DNA of 22,035 bases from SURF-13 sp038924245 (GTDB taxonomy: Bacteria > Pseudomonadota > Gammaproteobacteria > SURF-13). Below are positions 1 to 7,038 of the stretch, piece after piece. The stretch spans positions 1-22,035 of the forward strand of contig JBCKVB010000025.1 of the NCBI GenBank assembly GCA_038924245.1, read 5' to 3'. Position 1 is the stretch's first letter, and the number at the start of each line of letters is the position of its first letter. The position numbers and the translations under genes are program-made. The notes under the pieces were generated by a model. It saw only the letters and a list, made by a program, of their open reading frames with translations, ran no database searches and was not told the origin of the DNA.

Positions 1-49
1 AATCGATTTCTGGAATACTGGGAAAGAGTTCTTTGCAGTATGACGCGGC

Positions 50-253
50 TCATTTCGTCAATCTACAAGAAAATATTATTTCTTCATCATTGATTCCAGT
101 CAGAACTACTGATACGGATTTGGATCCAAGCGCAGATAGCATTTCAACAAAATCGTCCATGGAGCCGATCAGGCGCTGATTTAGCACGGACTCTGATAAT
201 TGCATGTTTCTAGAGGCAGCGAAAGTGAACTCTTTGAATGTTTTAATTTTCAT
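50..253 (-). CDS. Hypothetical protein of 67 aa, second gene of an overlapping pair
   Basis: I do not recognise this small protein. It begins with ATG at 253 behind a good Shine-Dalgarno (AGGGG, about 7 nt spacing). Its ATG overlaps the TGA of the upstream ribbon-helix-helix-like gene as ATGA, so the two are probably translationally coupled. The sequence is mixed and soluble-looking, with no signal peptide or membrane segment and no cysteine pair or catalytic motif that I can name. It lies inside the AT-rich integrated element. A small DNA-binding protein followed by an overlapping small partner is an arrangement seen in toxin-antitoxin and phage regulatory pairs, but nothing in this protein itself shows a toxin function. 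Confidence 0.6.
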   Translation of the reverse strand: MKIKTFKEFTFAASRNMQLSESVLNQRLIGSMDDFVEMLSALGSKSVSVVLTGINDEEIIFSCRLTK

Positions 254-417
254 AGGAATCCCCTATTTTTTGTATAATCTTGCAGATGGCGATTCAACAG
301 TATTCTCGCAAAAGTGGATGGTTTCAAAAAATGAGATCGGGCGACTGAGCTGAGATTGAGTGCTAGTTGTTCCGGCAGACGGATGTGCAGATTCTTATCG
401 AGGGGCAATGGATTCAT
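250..417 (-). CDS. Small ribbon-helix-helix (CopG/Arc-like) DNA-binding protein, 55 aa
   Basis: This short gene has one of the best ribosome-binding sites in the window (AAAGGAG, about 6 nt before the ATG at 417). The 55-residue product has a short N-terminal strand (LHIRLPEQL, about residues 10-18) followed by two predicted helices, with the segment KPSTFARILLNRHL near 32-45. That is the usual pattern of a CopG/Arc/MetJ-type ribbon-helix-helix repressor: a beta strand for DNA contact, then two helices for dimerisation. Its TGA overlaps the ATG of the 67-aa gene. Such proteins in mobile elements act as antitoxins, copy-number or integration regulators. The palindromes just upstream (540-556, 755-772) are natural operator candidates. 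Family assignment is by pattern only. Confidence 0.6.
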   Translation of the reverse strand: MNPLPLDKNLHIRLPEQLALNLSSVARSHFLKPSTFARILLNRHLQDYTKNRGFL

Positions 418-835
418 TTTTTCTCCTTTAGGTTCTGTCTTCAGACGTTCAAAAACGTGCTCTCATCATAAGGAATGAGATGTAGCACTTCATCATCTAT
501 TTATACACTCATGGATTGCTCTGAAACGGTCTGGAACAGGTTCTAAGCATTAGAACAGTATCTATGCATCATTAAGGTGCTCTGGGTCGATCCAGCCTGT
601 TCCTGGTGTATCTAGAAACAGTTCTGGAGCTGTGCTTCGCACATTCGCTTCGCTCATAGCTCTGTTGTTTAGTTTATAGACAAGATCAATACTAGAACTA
701 CTCGCATTTACTCAGATAATTACTCTCAATCTGGTTTACAGACAATATTCATCTACTGTTCTTCCGAACAGTCTAATTACTCAGCACTCAAACAACATGT
801 CAGGTATTGCACACAGACACTAAGCAGCTAGTAAG
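418..835. other. Palindrome-rich non-coding stretch of the integrated element
   Basis: I see no convincing gene here. The stretch holds a perfect 7-bp inverted repeat with a 3-nt loop (540-556, GTTCTAA/TTAGAAC), a second perfect 7-bp inverted repeat with a 4-nt loop (755-772, ACTGTTC/GAACAGT), and a nested hairpin (627-662: outer GAGCT/AGCTC enclosing GTGC-TTC-GCAC). The hexamer GAACAG or its complement occurs five times (534, 553, 597, 756, 766). A 15-nt direct repeat with two mismatches lies at 672-686 and 734-748. The stretch sits upstream of the ribbon-helix-helix-like gene and downstream of the HUH-like gene. It could be an operator/promoter region, a replication or nicking origin, or both. 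Confidence 0.5.
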
Positions 836-1324
836 CTAAGCAGCAATTTTGAGTGAAGCGTATGCTGGCAAATAAAGACTTCTGGTATCGATACAGCAGT
901 CATCTTGTTCCAGAAGCATATAGCGGACTACAGCGATTACATTCGTATCGATTGCTTTCACTGAGACAGCGTGATGATCTGGTAAAGAACGGGAAAACTT
1001 GGCGCTCACGAGATGTTTGAATGATGAATACTCAGCGTGTTCAAACTCAACATTCTTCATCAGCATATGAATGTGTCTCTGAGGGTTCTGAACGAGCACA
1101 GCAATTCTGAATAAATTTGACTGTTTATTCAAAAACACTTGTCGCTCTATTGAGGAAACTTTTGAAAAGATAAAATTACCCAGATTTTTAATCTTGGGGC
1201 AATTTAGCGTGATGAAGAGATCGTTCTCTTCAAATGTTTTTATACCCCAATCGACGTATTTCAGTCTCGACTGGTAACTGTCTTGGAGACCTGTATTGTG
1301 ACGGTATACATCTTGAGTGTTCAT
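836..1324 (-). CDS. Putative HUH-type endonuclease / Rep-like protein (tentative), 162 aa
   Basis: Three segments occur in the order expected of an HUH single-strand endonuclease. A hydrophobic strand ending FITLN (37-41) resembles motif I. RHIHMLM (83-89) gives the His-hydrophobic-His motif II with H84 and H86. VVRYMLLEQ (132-140) has a tyrosine, Y135, in the position of the nicking residue of motif III. The lysine that often follows the tyrosine by three residues is absent. Such proteins nick DNA to start rolling-circle replication, conjugal transfer or transposition. ATG at 1324 has only a weak ribosome-binding site. The gene lies 98 bp downstream of the integrase on the same strand, within the AT-rich element. 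The size is near that of a single HUH domain. The motif match is from memory and short, so a plain hypothetical protein remains possible. Confidence 0.45.
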   Translation of the reverse strand: MNTQDVYRHNTGLQDSYQSRLKYVDWGIKTFEENDLFITLNCPKIKNLGNFIFSKVSSIERQVFLNKQSNLFRIAVLVQNPQRHIHMLMKNVEFEHAEYSSFKHLVSAKFSRSLPDHHAVSVKAIDTNVIAVVRYMLLEQDDCCIDTRSLYLPAYASLKIAA

Positions 1325-1421
1325 ATCTCTATTTAGTCATTCTGTGTGACTTTTTGAGACTTTTTTTGAGTTATTTTGGGCAATTATCGTCAAAAATGAA
1401 GAAATATTGGCAATCTGAGTG

Positions 1422-2666
1422 CTATTCAGCAACTATCTGGCGAGTTTTCCGAACACGCATTGACTGTAACTGCTCGACATTCATCTCTGCTTGCAGGGGT
1501 CTCGCATAGAAGCGCTCGATCATTTGTACCGAAGTTCTGGCATTTCTAGCAAGTGTCAGCAAATCAATATTTCCACCGAGCGTCAATCTGAACATAATCG
1601 CAGTATGACGCAAGGAATAAAGCGTTCTCGGTTCACCGCTTGGTGCAGTTTTCAGTTCGCAAGCATTCAACACTACATCAAACTGTCTACGCATTGTTTG
1701 CATAGCAAAATCACGGTTCTTCAAATTGGGGAAGAACACATAGTCATCTTTGCTGTGCGGCTTCCCATTATTTTTCTGGAACTCAATCAGATCTTTATAG
1801 AGAGGAACTGCATCTGGCATCGATACAGTCGGACTGTTGTTTGTTTTGGAGCGTTCAGTCTGAATGCGTAGGAACCTGTTTTCGCTTTCTATGATTTGAA
1901 TGTTTCTGTGACGCAGATGCTTAATGTCACTTGGACGAAGAAATGTATTAACAATGAAGGTAATCAGATACAGCAGTTCATTAGTCAACTGATGATAACG
2001 AACAATCGTATTTTGTTTGATGAGTTCTTTGGTTGTTTGTTTCAATAGGCTGTATTCATGGCGGCTCAGCCAAGCACGGGGAAAGTCAATCATTTTTATT
2101 TTTGGGGCTGGTGGAACTTTATCGATCAAGTTCTCTCGTAGTGCATACATGAAAATCTTGTGTATCAAGTTCAAATGATTTTTGATTGATGACGGTCTCA
2201 GATTTCGTGCAGAGAGGGTTGCAACAAAATCGTTCAGATTTTTATATGTGACATTCTTGATATCAAAGCTACGAAAGAAGGGGAGAATGTCTTTTTGCAG
2301 TTTCTGTTTGTCATGCTTGTTCAGTAGTTCGTTTCTTTCCCCGCGCTTTATCAGTTGTTCTTGTTCCTCTAGTAGCGCATACGCGCATTTTTCAAAGGTA
2401 GGGTTTGATACAAGTGGAAGCAGATTTCTTTCTCGCAGGAGGATATCTTCGTAAAACTTCTTGGCAAATTTGATTGCTTCATTCTTGTTGTCTGTCTTGG
2501 TGCTTCTCTTGAGTATTCTGTTCTGAGTGAAATAACGGCACTGCCAAAATGGTGACGCAGCAATTTTAAAGATGACTAGCTTTTTTGGAAAACCGATGAC
2601 TTCACTCATCGTCTCTTTGATGGGGACGGAGCGATGTTTCAGTGGTGAATTTTGAGTTGGTTCCAT
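1422..2666 (-). CDS. Tyrosine recombinase / phage-type integrase
   Basis: This 414-aa site-specific recombinase shows the catalytic layout of the tyrosine recombinase family: box I arginine R244 in FLRPSDIKHLR, a likely beta-hairpin lysine K274 in ERSKTNN, box II R353-H354 in SLRHTAIM (the usual first His is Y350), and nucleophile Y387 in VQMIERFYARP. An N-terminal core-binding (SAM-like) segment spans roughly 85-185. The gene is transcribed away from tRNA-Thr, whose 3' end is about 100 bp upstream, so this is very probably the enzyme that inserted the element into that tRNA gene. ATG at 2666 follows GAGAAAAG; a second in-frame Met at residue 20 is an alternative start. Length is normal for a genomic-island integrase. 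The AT-rich composition differs from the core genes to the right. Confidence 0.93.
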   Translation of the reverse strand: MEPTQNSPLKHRSVPIKETMSEVIGFPKKLVIFKIAASPFWQCRYFTQNRILKRSTKTDNKNEAIKFAKKFYEDILLRERNLLPLVSNPTFEKCAYALLEEQEQLIKRGERNELLNKHDKQKLQKDILPFFRSFDIKNVTYKNLNDFVATLSARNLRPSSIKNHLNLIHKIFMYALRENLIDKVPPAPKIKMIDFPRAWLSRHEYSLLKQTTKELIKQNTIVRYHQLTNELLYLITFIVNTFLRPSDIKHLRHRNIQIIESENRFLRIQTERSKTNNSPTVSMPDAVPLYKDLIEFQKNNGKPHSKDDYVFFPNLKNRDFAMQTMRRQFDVVLNACELKTAPSGEPRTLYSLRHTAIMFRLTLGGNIDLLTLARNARTSVQMIERFYARPLQAEMNVEQLQSMRVRKTRQIVAE

Positions 2667-2708
2667 CTTTTCTCATCAGAAAAAGGATGGTGTAGTTTAG
2701 CAAGTTTT

Positions 2709-2732
2709 GTAGTATAGTTCAAACTATACTAC
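2709..2732. promoter_or_regulatory. 24-bp near-perfect palindrome upstream of the integrase
   Basis: Two perfect 11-bp arms (GTAGTATAGTT and its reverse complement) flank a 2-nt centre. The palindrome lies 43 bp upstream of the integrase ATG and about 37 bp from the tRNA 3' end. Its position suggests an operator controlling integrase transcription or a binding site for the recombinase or a directionality factor. On the plus strand it is followed by TTTT, so a weak terminator protecting the integrase region is an alternative. Confidence 0.6.
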
Positions 2733-2769
2733 TTTTATGAGTCAATACTTGCATAAGTCATTGATTTAA

Positions 2770-2845
<76 letters not shown>

Positions 2846-2859
2846 TTGGACAATAATCC

Positions 2860-2941
2860 GCGACGCCATCCCTGGCGCAACTTCAGCGCTACATCACACA
2901 CCCGCCAACACATCCATGTGCTGGCCTTCGCGGCTCAGCCA
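2860..2941. repeat. Palindromic intergenic repeat, family E, copy 1
   Basis: This copy matches the repeat at 3519-3608 with substitutions and small indels. Shared blocks are GCGAYGCCATCC, the hairpin GCCARCAC-N6-GTGCTGGC, and the tail CGGCTCAGCCA. The hairpin arm has a G-to-A change that still allows a wobble pair. It lies just 5' of tRNA-Thr and abuts a duplicated tRNA fragment. Confidence 0.7.
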
Positions 2942-2957
2942 ACTGAGCTACACCGGC
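2939..2957 (-). repeat. Duplicated 5' end of tRNA-Thr (19 nt)
   Basis: These 19 bases are identical to 2827-2845, the first 19 nt of tRNA-Thr, and have the same orientation. They lie 93 bp upstream of the true tRNA 5' end, on the other side of repeat family E copy 1. No further cloverleaf follows, so this is a remnant, not a second tRNA. Confidence 0.85.
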
Positions 2958-2968
2958 CGTAAAAAACA

Positions 2969-3045
2969 GTAGCAAGTTACAAGTAAAAAGCGGCAAGAAA
3001 ACACTCCCCTTGCTACTCGCCTCTTTACTGCTTGCTACTTGCTAC
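2969..3045. repeat. Imperfect inverted repeat (GTAGCAAG type) at the 3' end of the Fur-like gene
   Basis: The left arm (2969-2997) starts GTAGCAAGT and the right arm (3009-3045) is its imperfect reverse complement. The arms form a long stem with a short centre. The Fur-like gene ends inside the right arm: its last two codons and TAG come from AGCAAGTAG. It probably acts as a transcription terminator. Confidence 0.65.
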
Positions 3046-3487
3046 AGCCGCCTTCCGCGCCGGTGGCACTGCGCACACGGATGATGACGTCCACGCCCTC
3101 GGCCACCGTGCCTTCCGGCAACGGCGGCAGGGTGGACAGGGTAAGCTGGTCGGCCCCGATGTCTATCAGCGCGCCGGTATCCACATTATGAATGTGGTGA
3201 TGCGCACTGGTGTTGGAGTCGTAAAATACCTTGCTCGGATCCACGATCACCTCGTGGATCAGCCCCTGCCGCACAAGCAGGCGCAACGTGTTGTACACGG
3301 TCGCCTTGGACACCGTGGCGCGCTCCTGGTTGACCATGCCAAGTATTTGATCCGCCGATAGATGCTGCGGGCGTGCCAGCATGATCCGGGTGATCTCGAC
3401 GCGCTGCTGGGTGGGGTTGATGCCCTGCTTACGCAGCAACTGCGCGATGTCCTGCTCCGTCACGGAATGGATATTGTGCTGTTCCAT
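3035..3487 (-). CDS. Fur-family transcriptional regulator, Irr-like, lacking the CxxC zinc site
   Basis: The 150-aa protein has the Fur-family winged-helix domain: QGINPTQQRVEI at about 21-32, and the recognition helix region TVSKATVYNTLRLL at 58-71. A C-terminal dimer and metal domain follows with HHHIH (96-100) and DTGALIDI (103-110). In canonical Fur the segment after HHH carries CxxCG; here it is NVDTG, and the only cysteine is C148 near the end. That resembles Irr-type members, which respond to haem or iron in alphaproteobacteria; the ligand here is unknown. ATG at 3487 is preferred over an in-frame Met 15 codons upstream because that extension runs into repeat family E. The gene is flanked by two repeat copies and its stop codon lies inside an inverted repeat. 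Confidence 0.88.
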   Translation of the reverse strand: MEQHNIHSVTEQDIAQLLRKQGINPTQQRVEITRIMLARPQHLSADQILGMVNQERATVSKATVYNTLRLLVRQGLIHEVIVDPSKVFYDSNTSAHHHIHNVDTGALIDIGADQLTLSTLPPLPEGTVAEGVDVIIRVRSATGAEGGCSK

Positions 3488-3518
3488 ATATGGACTACAC
3501 TGGCTCCGATAAGCTTGC

Positions 3519-3608
3519 GCGATGCCATCCATGGCCCAACGGCATCTCAATTATCACCACCCGCCAGCACGTCCTTGTGCTGGCCTTCGCCGCTTCGCGG
3601 CTCAGCCA
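3519..3608. repeat. Palindromic intergenic repeat, family E, copy 2
   Basis: This copy contains a perfect 8-bp stem (GCCAGCAC/GTGCTGGC) with a 6-nt loop, followed by a second small stem around CCGCTTCGCGG. It shares its ends with copy 1 at 2860-2941, in direct orientation. It occupies the gap between the thiO 3' end and the Fur-like gene 5' end, so the Fur-like promoter lies in or beside it. Confidence 0.75.
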
Positions 3609-3636
3609 TCGTGGCAAGTATATGATAAAAATTTAA

Positions 3637-4827
3637 TCAAAGTCTATCGGTGCGCGAGAAATTTACATCGCTTGATTTGACTGGCATGGCATAAGCCATG
3701 CTATCAAAAATAGCCGGACGGCCCAGCGCCAGATCGGCCACCAGCCGCGCCGAGGCGGGCGCGAGCGCGATGCCGTTGCGAAAATGGCCGCTGTTCACGT
3801 ACAAGCCCCTGATTTCGGGATGCGCCGCGATAGTAGGTATGCCGTGCGCCGAACCGGGGCGCAAACCCGCCCAATGGCGTTCAACTTCGTAATTGCCCAA
3901 TTCCGGCACCATCTCCAGCGCCGCCTGTTTGAGTTGGGCCAACGCCTCCGCGGTCGTGGCGCGATCAAAGCCTACATGCTCCACGGTGCTGCCCACCAGC
4001 ACCCGCCCGTCGCGGCGCGGTATCAGATAATGCTCCGCGCGCACTACGATATGTTTTAACAGTCCCGGCCGGGCGCGGAACAAAATCATCTGCCCGCGCA
4101 CCGGGGCAATATCAAGTTGCACGCCCAGCTGCCTAAGCAGCTTGCCGCTCCACGCCCCCGCCGCGACAATCACCTTATCGGCGGGGATGGCGCCGCGCGC
4201 GGTTTCCACCCCGGTGACTTTGGTCGCTCCCGGCGTCCTGGATCCCGTCGCTTCGCTCTTCCCTGCGACACTAGCACGTCCCTGTGCGTCGTCGCGCACC
4301 ACGCACAGACCGGTCACCTCACACCCCTCCTCGATCCGCACCCCGCGCTGCACCAGGCTTTGCTTGAGCGCGCGCAGCAGGCGAGGATTACGCACTTGCG
4401 CGATGTCAGGCAACCACAGGCCGGACGGAATACCGGCGGAGAGCGACGGCTCATACTCTTTGAGCGCCGCGCCGGTGAGCAACTCCAATTTTACCTGCGA
4501 CTGCTCCGCCCAGCGCCGTGCTTGATCGTGCTCGTCCACATCAAGGTGCAGCAAACCGCTCTGCGTCCACTCGATATCTATCCCGGTCTCGTCCAGCAGT
4601 TCTTTTGCCAGCGCCGGATAATAGTGCTGACCCCATTGCGCCAACTGCGTGATGGCCCGCGGCGCGCGCCACGGATGCAGCGGCGACAAAATCCCGCCCC
4701 CCGCCCAGGACGACTCGCGCCCCACCTCGCCGCGCTCGATGACGGTCACGCGCGCACCGGCCCCGGCCAATTCGCGCGCGCTCATCAGGCCAATCACGCC
4801 CGCGCCGATGATGAGGCAGCCGCTCAC
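3637..4827 (-). CDS. thiO: Glycine oxidase ThiO (FAD-dependent)
   Basis: This protein of about 396 aa is a member of the D-amino-acid oxidase-like family. ThiO oxidises glycine to iminoglycine for assembly of the thiazole of thiamine in the cytoplasm. The N-terminus shows the dinucleotide-binding fold IIGAGVIG at residues 5-12, followed by ERGEVGRESSWAGGG, typical of this family around the FAD site. The C-terminal part has RHWAGLRPGSAHGIPTI and SGHFRNGIALAPASA, matching the ThiO conserved end. I chose GTG at 4827, directly before the Rossmann strand with GGACAAGA upstream. A TTG six codons earlier would add residues encoded at the edge of the upstream repeat. No other thi gene is in the window. 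A related deaminating oxidase cannot be excluded. Confidence 0.88.
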   Translation of the reverse strand: MSGCLIIGAGVIGLMSARELAGAGARVTVIERGEVGRESSWAGGGILSPLHPWRAPRAITQLAQWGQHYYPALAKELLDETGIDIEWTQSGLLHLDVDEHDQARRWAEQSQVKLELLTGAALKEYEPSLSAGIPSGLWLPDIAQVRNPRLLRALKQSLVQRGVRIEEGCEVTGLCVVRDDAQGRASVAGKSEATGSRTPGATKVTGVETARGAIPADKVIVAAGAWSGKLLRQLGVQLDIAPVRGQMILFRARPGLLKHIVVRAEHYLIPRRDGRVLVGSTVEHVGFDRATTAEALAQLKQAALEMVPELGNYEVERHWAGLRPGSAHGIPTIAAHPEIRGLYVNSGHFRNGIALAPASARLVADLALGRPAIFDSMAYAMPVKSSDVNFSRTDRL

Positions 4828-4845
4828 TCTTGTCCAAAACAGCAA

Positions 4846-4921
4846 GTAGCCCGGATGGAATGAAATGGAATCCGGGAATCAAAATGGCCTCCCGGATACC
4901 GCTGCGCTGCATCCGGGCTAC
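4846..4921. repeat. REP-like paired palindrome, family A (GTAGCCCGGAT)
   Basis: Two inverted units face each other: GTAGCCCGGATGG... with ATCCGGG inside, and CCCGGATACC...GCATCCGGGCTAC at the other end. Each half can form its own hairpin, and the outer ends pair too. The GTAG at each foot is the signature of REP elements. It lies immediately upstream of thiO, so the thiO promoter is inside it or beyond it. Confidence 0.8.
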
Positions 4922-4976
4922 AACCCTCCGGGAGAAAGTTGAGATGAGGAAGTAATAAATTCATGTGTTTACTCCC

Positions 4977-5024
4977 CCCTCACCCTTTCACCCTCCCCCT
5001 CACCTCAAGGGAAGAGCGATAGCG
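4977..5024. repeat. Degenerate repeat, family D (CCCTCACCCT)
   Basis: This pyrimidine-rich tract (CCCTCACCCTTTCACCCTCC) is followed by a purine-rich AAGGGAAGAG arm. It looks like a decayed relative of the cleaner copy at 10179-10212. It has no coding content. Confidence 0.4.
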
Positions 5025-5048
5025 ATGGGTGCGGGGATTTTTTCAAGG

Positions 5049-5085
5049 AGTAGGGTGGGCACGTCTTTGTGCCTGCGCGTTTTGC
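5049..5085. repeat. REP-like palindrome, family B (GTAGGGTGGGCAC), single unit
   Basis: It starts GTAGGGTGGGCACGTCTTTG and closely matches the unit starting at 9085, including the downstream CGCGTTTT. The hairpin GGGCAC/GTGCCT is slightly decayed. It abuts the pilE stop codon and may terminate pilE transcription. Confidence 0.7.
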
Positions 5086-5534
5086 TAATTCCTGCCCCAG
5101 CAGGCGGCAAGCGTGGAGGTGTTGGTAAGTGGCCCACGCTCATTGATGGTTAAAGTCGTACAGCCGGTATCACTCGCCTGACTTTTGACAGAAACCGCCA
5201 TAGCTGTGGCGTTAAACGCAGTTTCATTGTTTCCAGATACCGCGAGGTTGTAGTAGCCTCCCTCAGTTTTCATGTCTGTTCCTGCGGACGCCTGAATGAC
5301 CCAGCAGCCATCTCTGGCAGGAGAGCAGGAGCCCAAAGCTCCATAAGTTATATTATTCGCCCGCCACTTTTCCTGCGCAAGCGAAATAGCGTGGAGCGCG
5401 GTTATCGCCTCGGCGCGATTCCCTTTACGCACCGAATCCTGATAAGAGGGATAGGCGATGGCCGCCAGGATGCCGACGATGGCCACCACGATCATCAACT
5501 CAATCAGGGTAAATCCCAGCCGCTGTTTTTTCAT
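5085..5534 (-). CDS. pilE: Type IV pilus minor pilin PilE-like
   Basis: The 149-aa prepilin has a very short leader (MKKQRLG) cut before FTLIELMIVVAIVGILAAIAYPSYQ, the class III signal and hydrophobic N-terminal helix recognised by prepilin peptidase PilD. Glutamate 5 of the mature chain is present. The globular part has four cysteines, including a C-terminal pair (GCTTLTIN...AACWGRN) like the disulfide loop of PilE-type minor pilins. ATG at 5534 is chosen because AGGAG lies 7 nt upstream; a TTG two codons earlier is less likely. The gene is divergent from the fimT-pilW-pilX-pilV operon, whereas pilE usually ends that operon. Its TAG stop touches a family B repeat. Confidence 0.88.
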   Translation of the reverse strand: MKKQRLGFTLIELMIVVAIVGILAAIAYPSYQDSVRKGNRAEAITALHAISLAQEKWRANNITYGALGSCSPARDGCWVIQASAGTDMKTEGGYYNLAVSGNNETAFNATAMAVSVKSQASDTGCTTLTINERGPLTNTSTLAACWGRN

Positions 5535-5699
5535 GCCCAAGCTCCTTGGTTGACTCTGTCGCCTTCTTTATGCCAAGCCGGACGGGCCTTGGTGACCCCT
5601 TTCCGACCAACGGCGGCCAGACTCCGACGGACGGTAGGGGAAGAGTATATTAATCCGTGATCCGCTCGACTACTATAGCTTTTAACAAGAGGCCTTGCC

Positions 5700-6296
5700 A
5701 TGCAAGCAGCGCAACAAAATTCGGGCTTTACCCTGGTAGAGTTGATGGTGACGGTCGCGGTGCTCGCGATTTTAGTCGGCATCGCCATCCCCTCATTCCA
5801 GGGTACGCTGGATAAACGGCGCATCATCGGCGCCGCCGAGCAAATATACGCCGATTTACAGTACGCGCGCAGCGAGGCGATCCGGCAGAATAAATCAGTC
5901 ACCGTGCACTTCAGAAACGCCGGCACGAACACCACTTGGTGTTATGGGATGAATGTGCATGAAAGAACGGTATCTTACAGCGGCGCCTGTGATTGCACCA
6001 CCACCACCTCTGGGGCCGAGAATTCGAATTGCACCGTTAGAGGCCTCACGAAAACTGTTTACAGCACCGATTATCGGGGCATCAGCCTTACCGCAGCCAG
6101 TTTTAGCGGCACCAGCGGCACCACCTTCACCACCTTCACTCCGTTGCGCGGGATCGGTGCTGCCGGCACCCCAAAGTTACGGTCCGCCAGCGACTTCCTA
6201 GTAGAGATTGTAGTCAGCCCCCAGGGCCGCATCAGGCCATGCTCACCCCCGAGCAGCGGCAGCACCTACTATCTAAGTAATTATCCGACATGTTAA
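5700..6296 (+). CDS. fimT: Type IV pilus minor pseudopilin FimT/FimU (GspH family)
   Basis: The 198-aa protein has a prepilin leader MQAAQQNSG, then FTLVELMVTVAVLAILVGIAIPSFQ. The GspH/FimT hallmark follows: RIIGAAEQIYADLQYARSEAIRQNKSV. Minor pseudopilins of this family prime pilus assembly at the inner membrane and some bind DNA during uptake. This is the first gene of a plus-strand operon; its TAA overlaps the ATG of pilW by 7 nt. An AGG in AAGAGG precedes the ATG at 5700. The FimT/FimU distinction cannot be made by eye. Confidence 0.88.
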   Translation: MQAAQQNSGFTLVELMVTVAVLAILVGIAIPSFQGTLDKRRIIGAAEQIYADLQYARSEAIRQNKSVTVHFRNAGTNTTWCYGMNVHERTVSYSGACDCTTTTSGAENSNCTVRGLTKTVYSTDYRGISLTAASFSGTSGTTFTTFTPLRGIGAAGTPKLRSASDFLVEIVVSPQGRIRPCSPPSSGSTYYLSNYPTC

Positions 6297-7021
6297 AAAC
6301 TCCTGAAAAAATCAGCGCGGGCCGCGCGTCCGGCTTCAGCCTCGTCGAGCTGATGGTATCCGTCGCCATCGGCCTGGTGGTGTTGGGCGGGGTGGTGGGC
6401 ATTTTTGCCTCCAGCGTGAAGGGCAATGCGGACGCGCTCAAGATGACCAGGCTGAATCAGGAACTGCAGGCCGTAATGGGCATGATGACGCGCGATATCC
6501 GGCGCGCCGGGTATTGGGGCAATGCCACCTCCGCCATTGGACCGCCCGCCACGTTCGCGTCCAATAACAACCCATTCACGCTCGATGCCCCATCCCCCGA
6601 CTCCTGCAATGAACCTAGGGTCGATTGTGGCCCATCCATCACCTTCAGCTATGACATAAACGGCGACGGCATCCCCACCTCGAGCCCCAACGAGTGCTTT
6701 GGTTTCCGCTTGGGCAGCGGCGTGCTGCAAAGCCGCACAAGCGGTGGCAGTTGCGGAACCGACAGTTGGGAGGGGATCACTGATGGAGACAGCGTTCAAA
6801 TAACACAATTGCTATTTACGCTTAAATCTCAGCCGCCGATTGATATTGACGGCCCGGCGACGCCCAGTCCGCCTGGCGTCTGCGTCACAGGGTGCGGCAC
6901 GAGCACCATCAACGTGCGCGAAGTACAAATCACCCTGAGCGGCTGGTTGAAGAACGATACCAGCGTGACCCGGGAGATCATAGAAACCGTGCGTATCCGC
7001 AATGACCTATGGACCCAATGA
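6290..7021 (+). CDS. pilW: Type IV pilus minor pilin PilW
   Basis: The 243-aa prepilin has leader ...AGRASG and mature start FSLVELMVSVAIGLVVLGGVVGIFASS, then ELQAVMGMMTRDIRRAGYWGNA, a segment conserved in PilW proteins. It is part of the minor pilin complex that primes type IV pilus assembly, anchored in the inner membrane before polymerisation. The start overlaps the fimT stop (ATGTTAA), indicating coupling. The body contains several cysteines (for example DCGPS, CVTGCGTS) likely to form disulfides in the periplasm. Confidence 0.9.
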   Translation: MLKTPEKISAGRASGFSLVELMVSVAIGLVVLGGVVGIFASSVKGNADALKMTRLNQELQAVMGMMTRDIRRAGYWGNATSAIGPPATFASNNNPFTLDAPSPDSCNEPRVDCGPSITFSYDINGDGIPTSSPNECFGFRLGSGVLQSRTSGGSCGTDSWEGITDGDSVQITQLLFTLKSQPPIDIDGPATPSPPGVCVTGCGTSTINVREVQITLSGWLKNDTSVTREIIETVRIRNDLWTQ

Positions 7022-7038
7022 ATACGGAGGATAACGCC

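Noticed and set aside
672..748. Two 15-nt direct repeats considered as a CRISPR array
   Set aside because: Only two copies with mismatches, no regular spacer series and no cas genes nearby.
2930..2960. A second tRNA-Thr gene
   Set aside because: Only the first 19 nt of the tRNA are present; no anticodon or T arm follows.
5541..5699. A sigma54 promoter for pilE or the fimT operon, expected by analogy with other pilin genes
   Set aside because: I found no convincing GG-N10-GC pair with the usual flanks on either strand.
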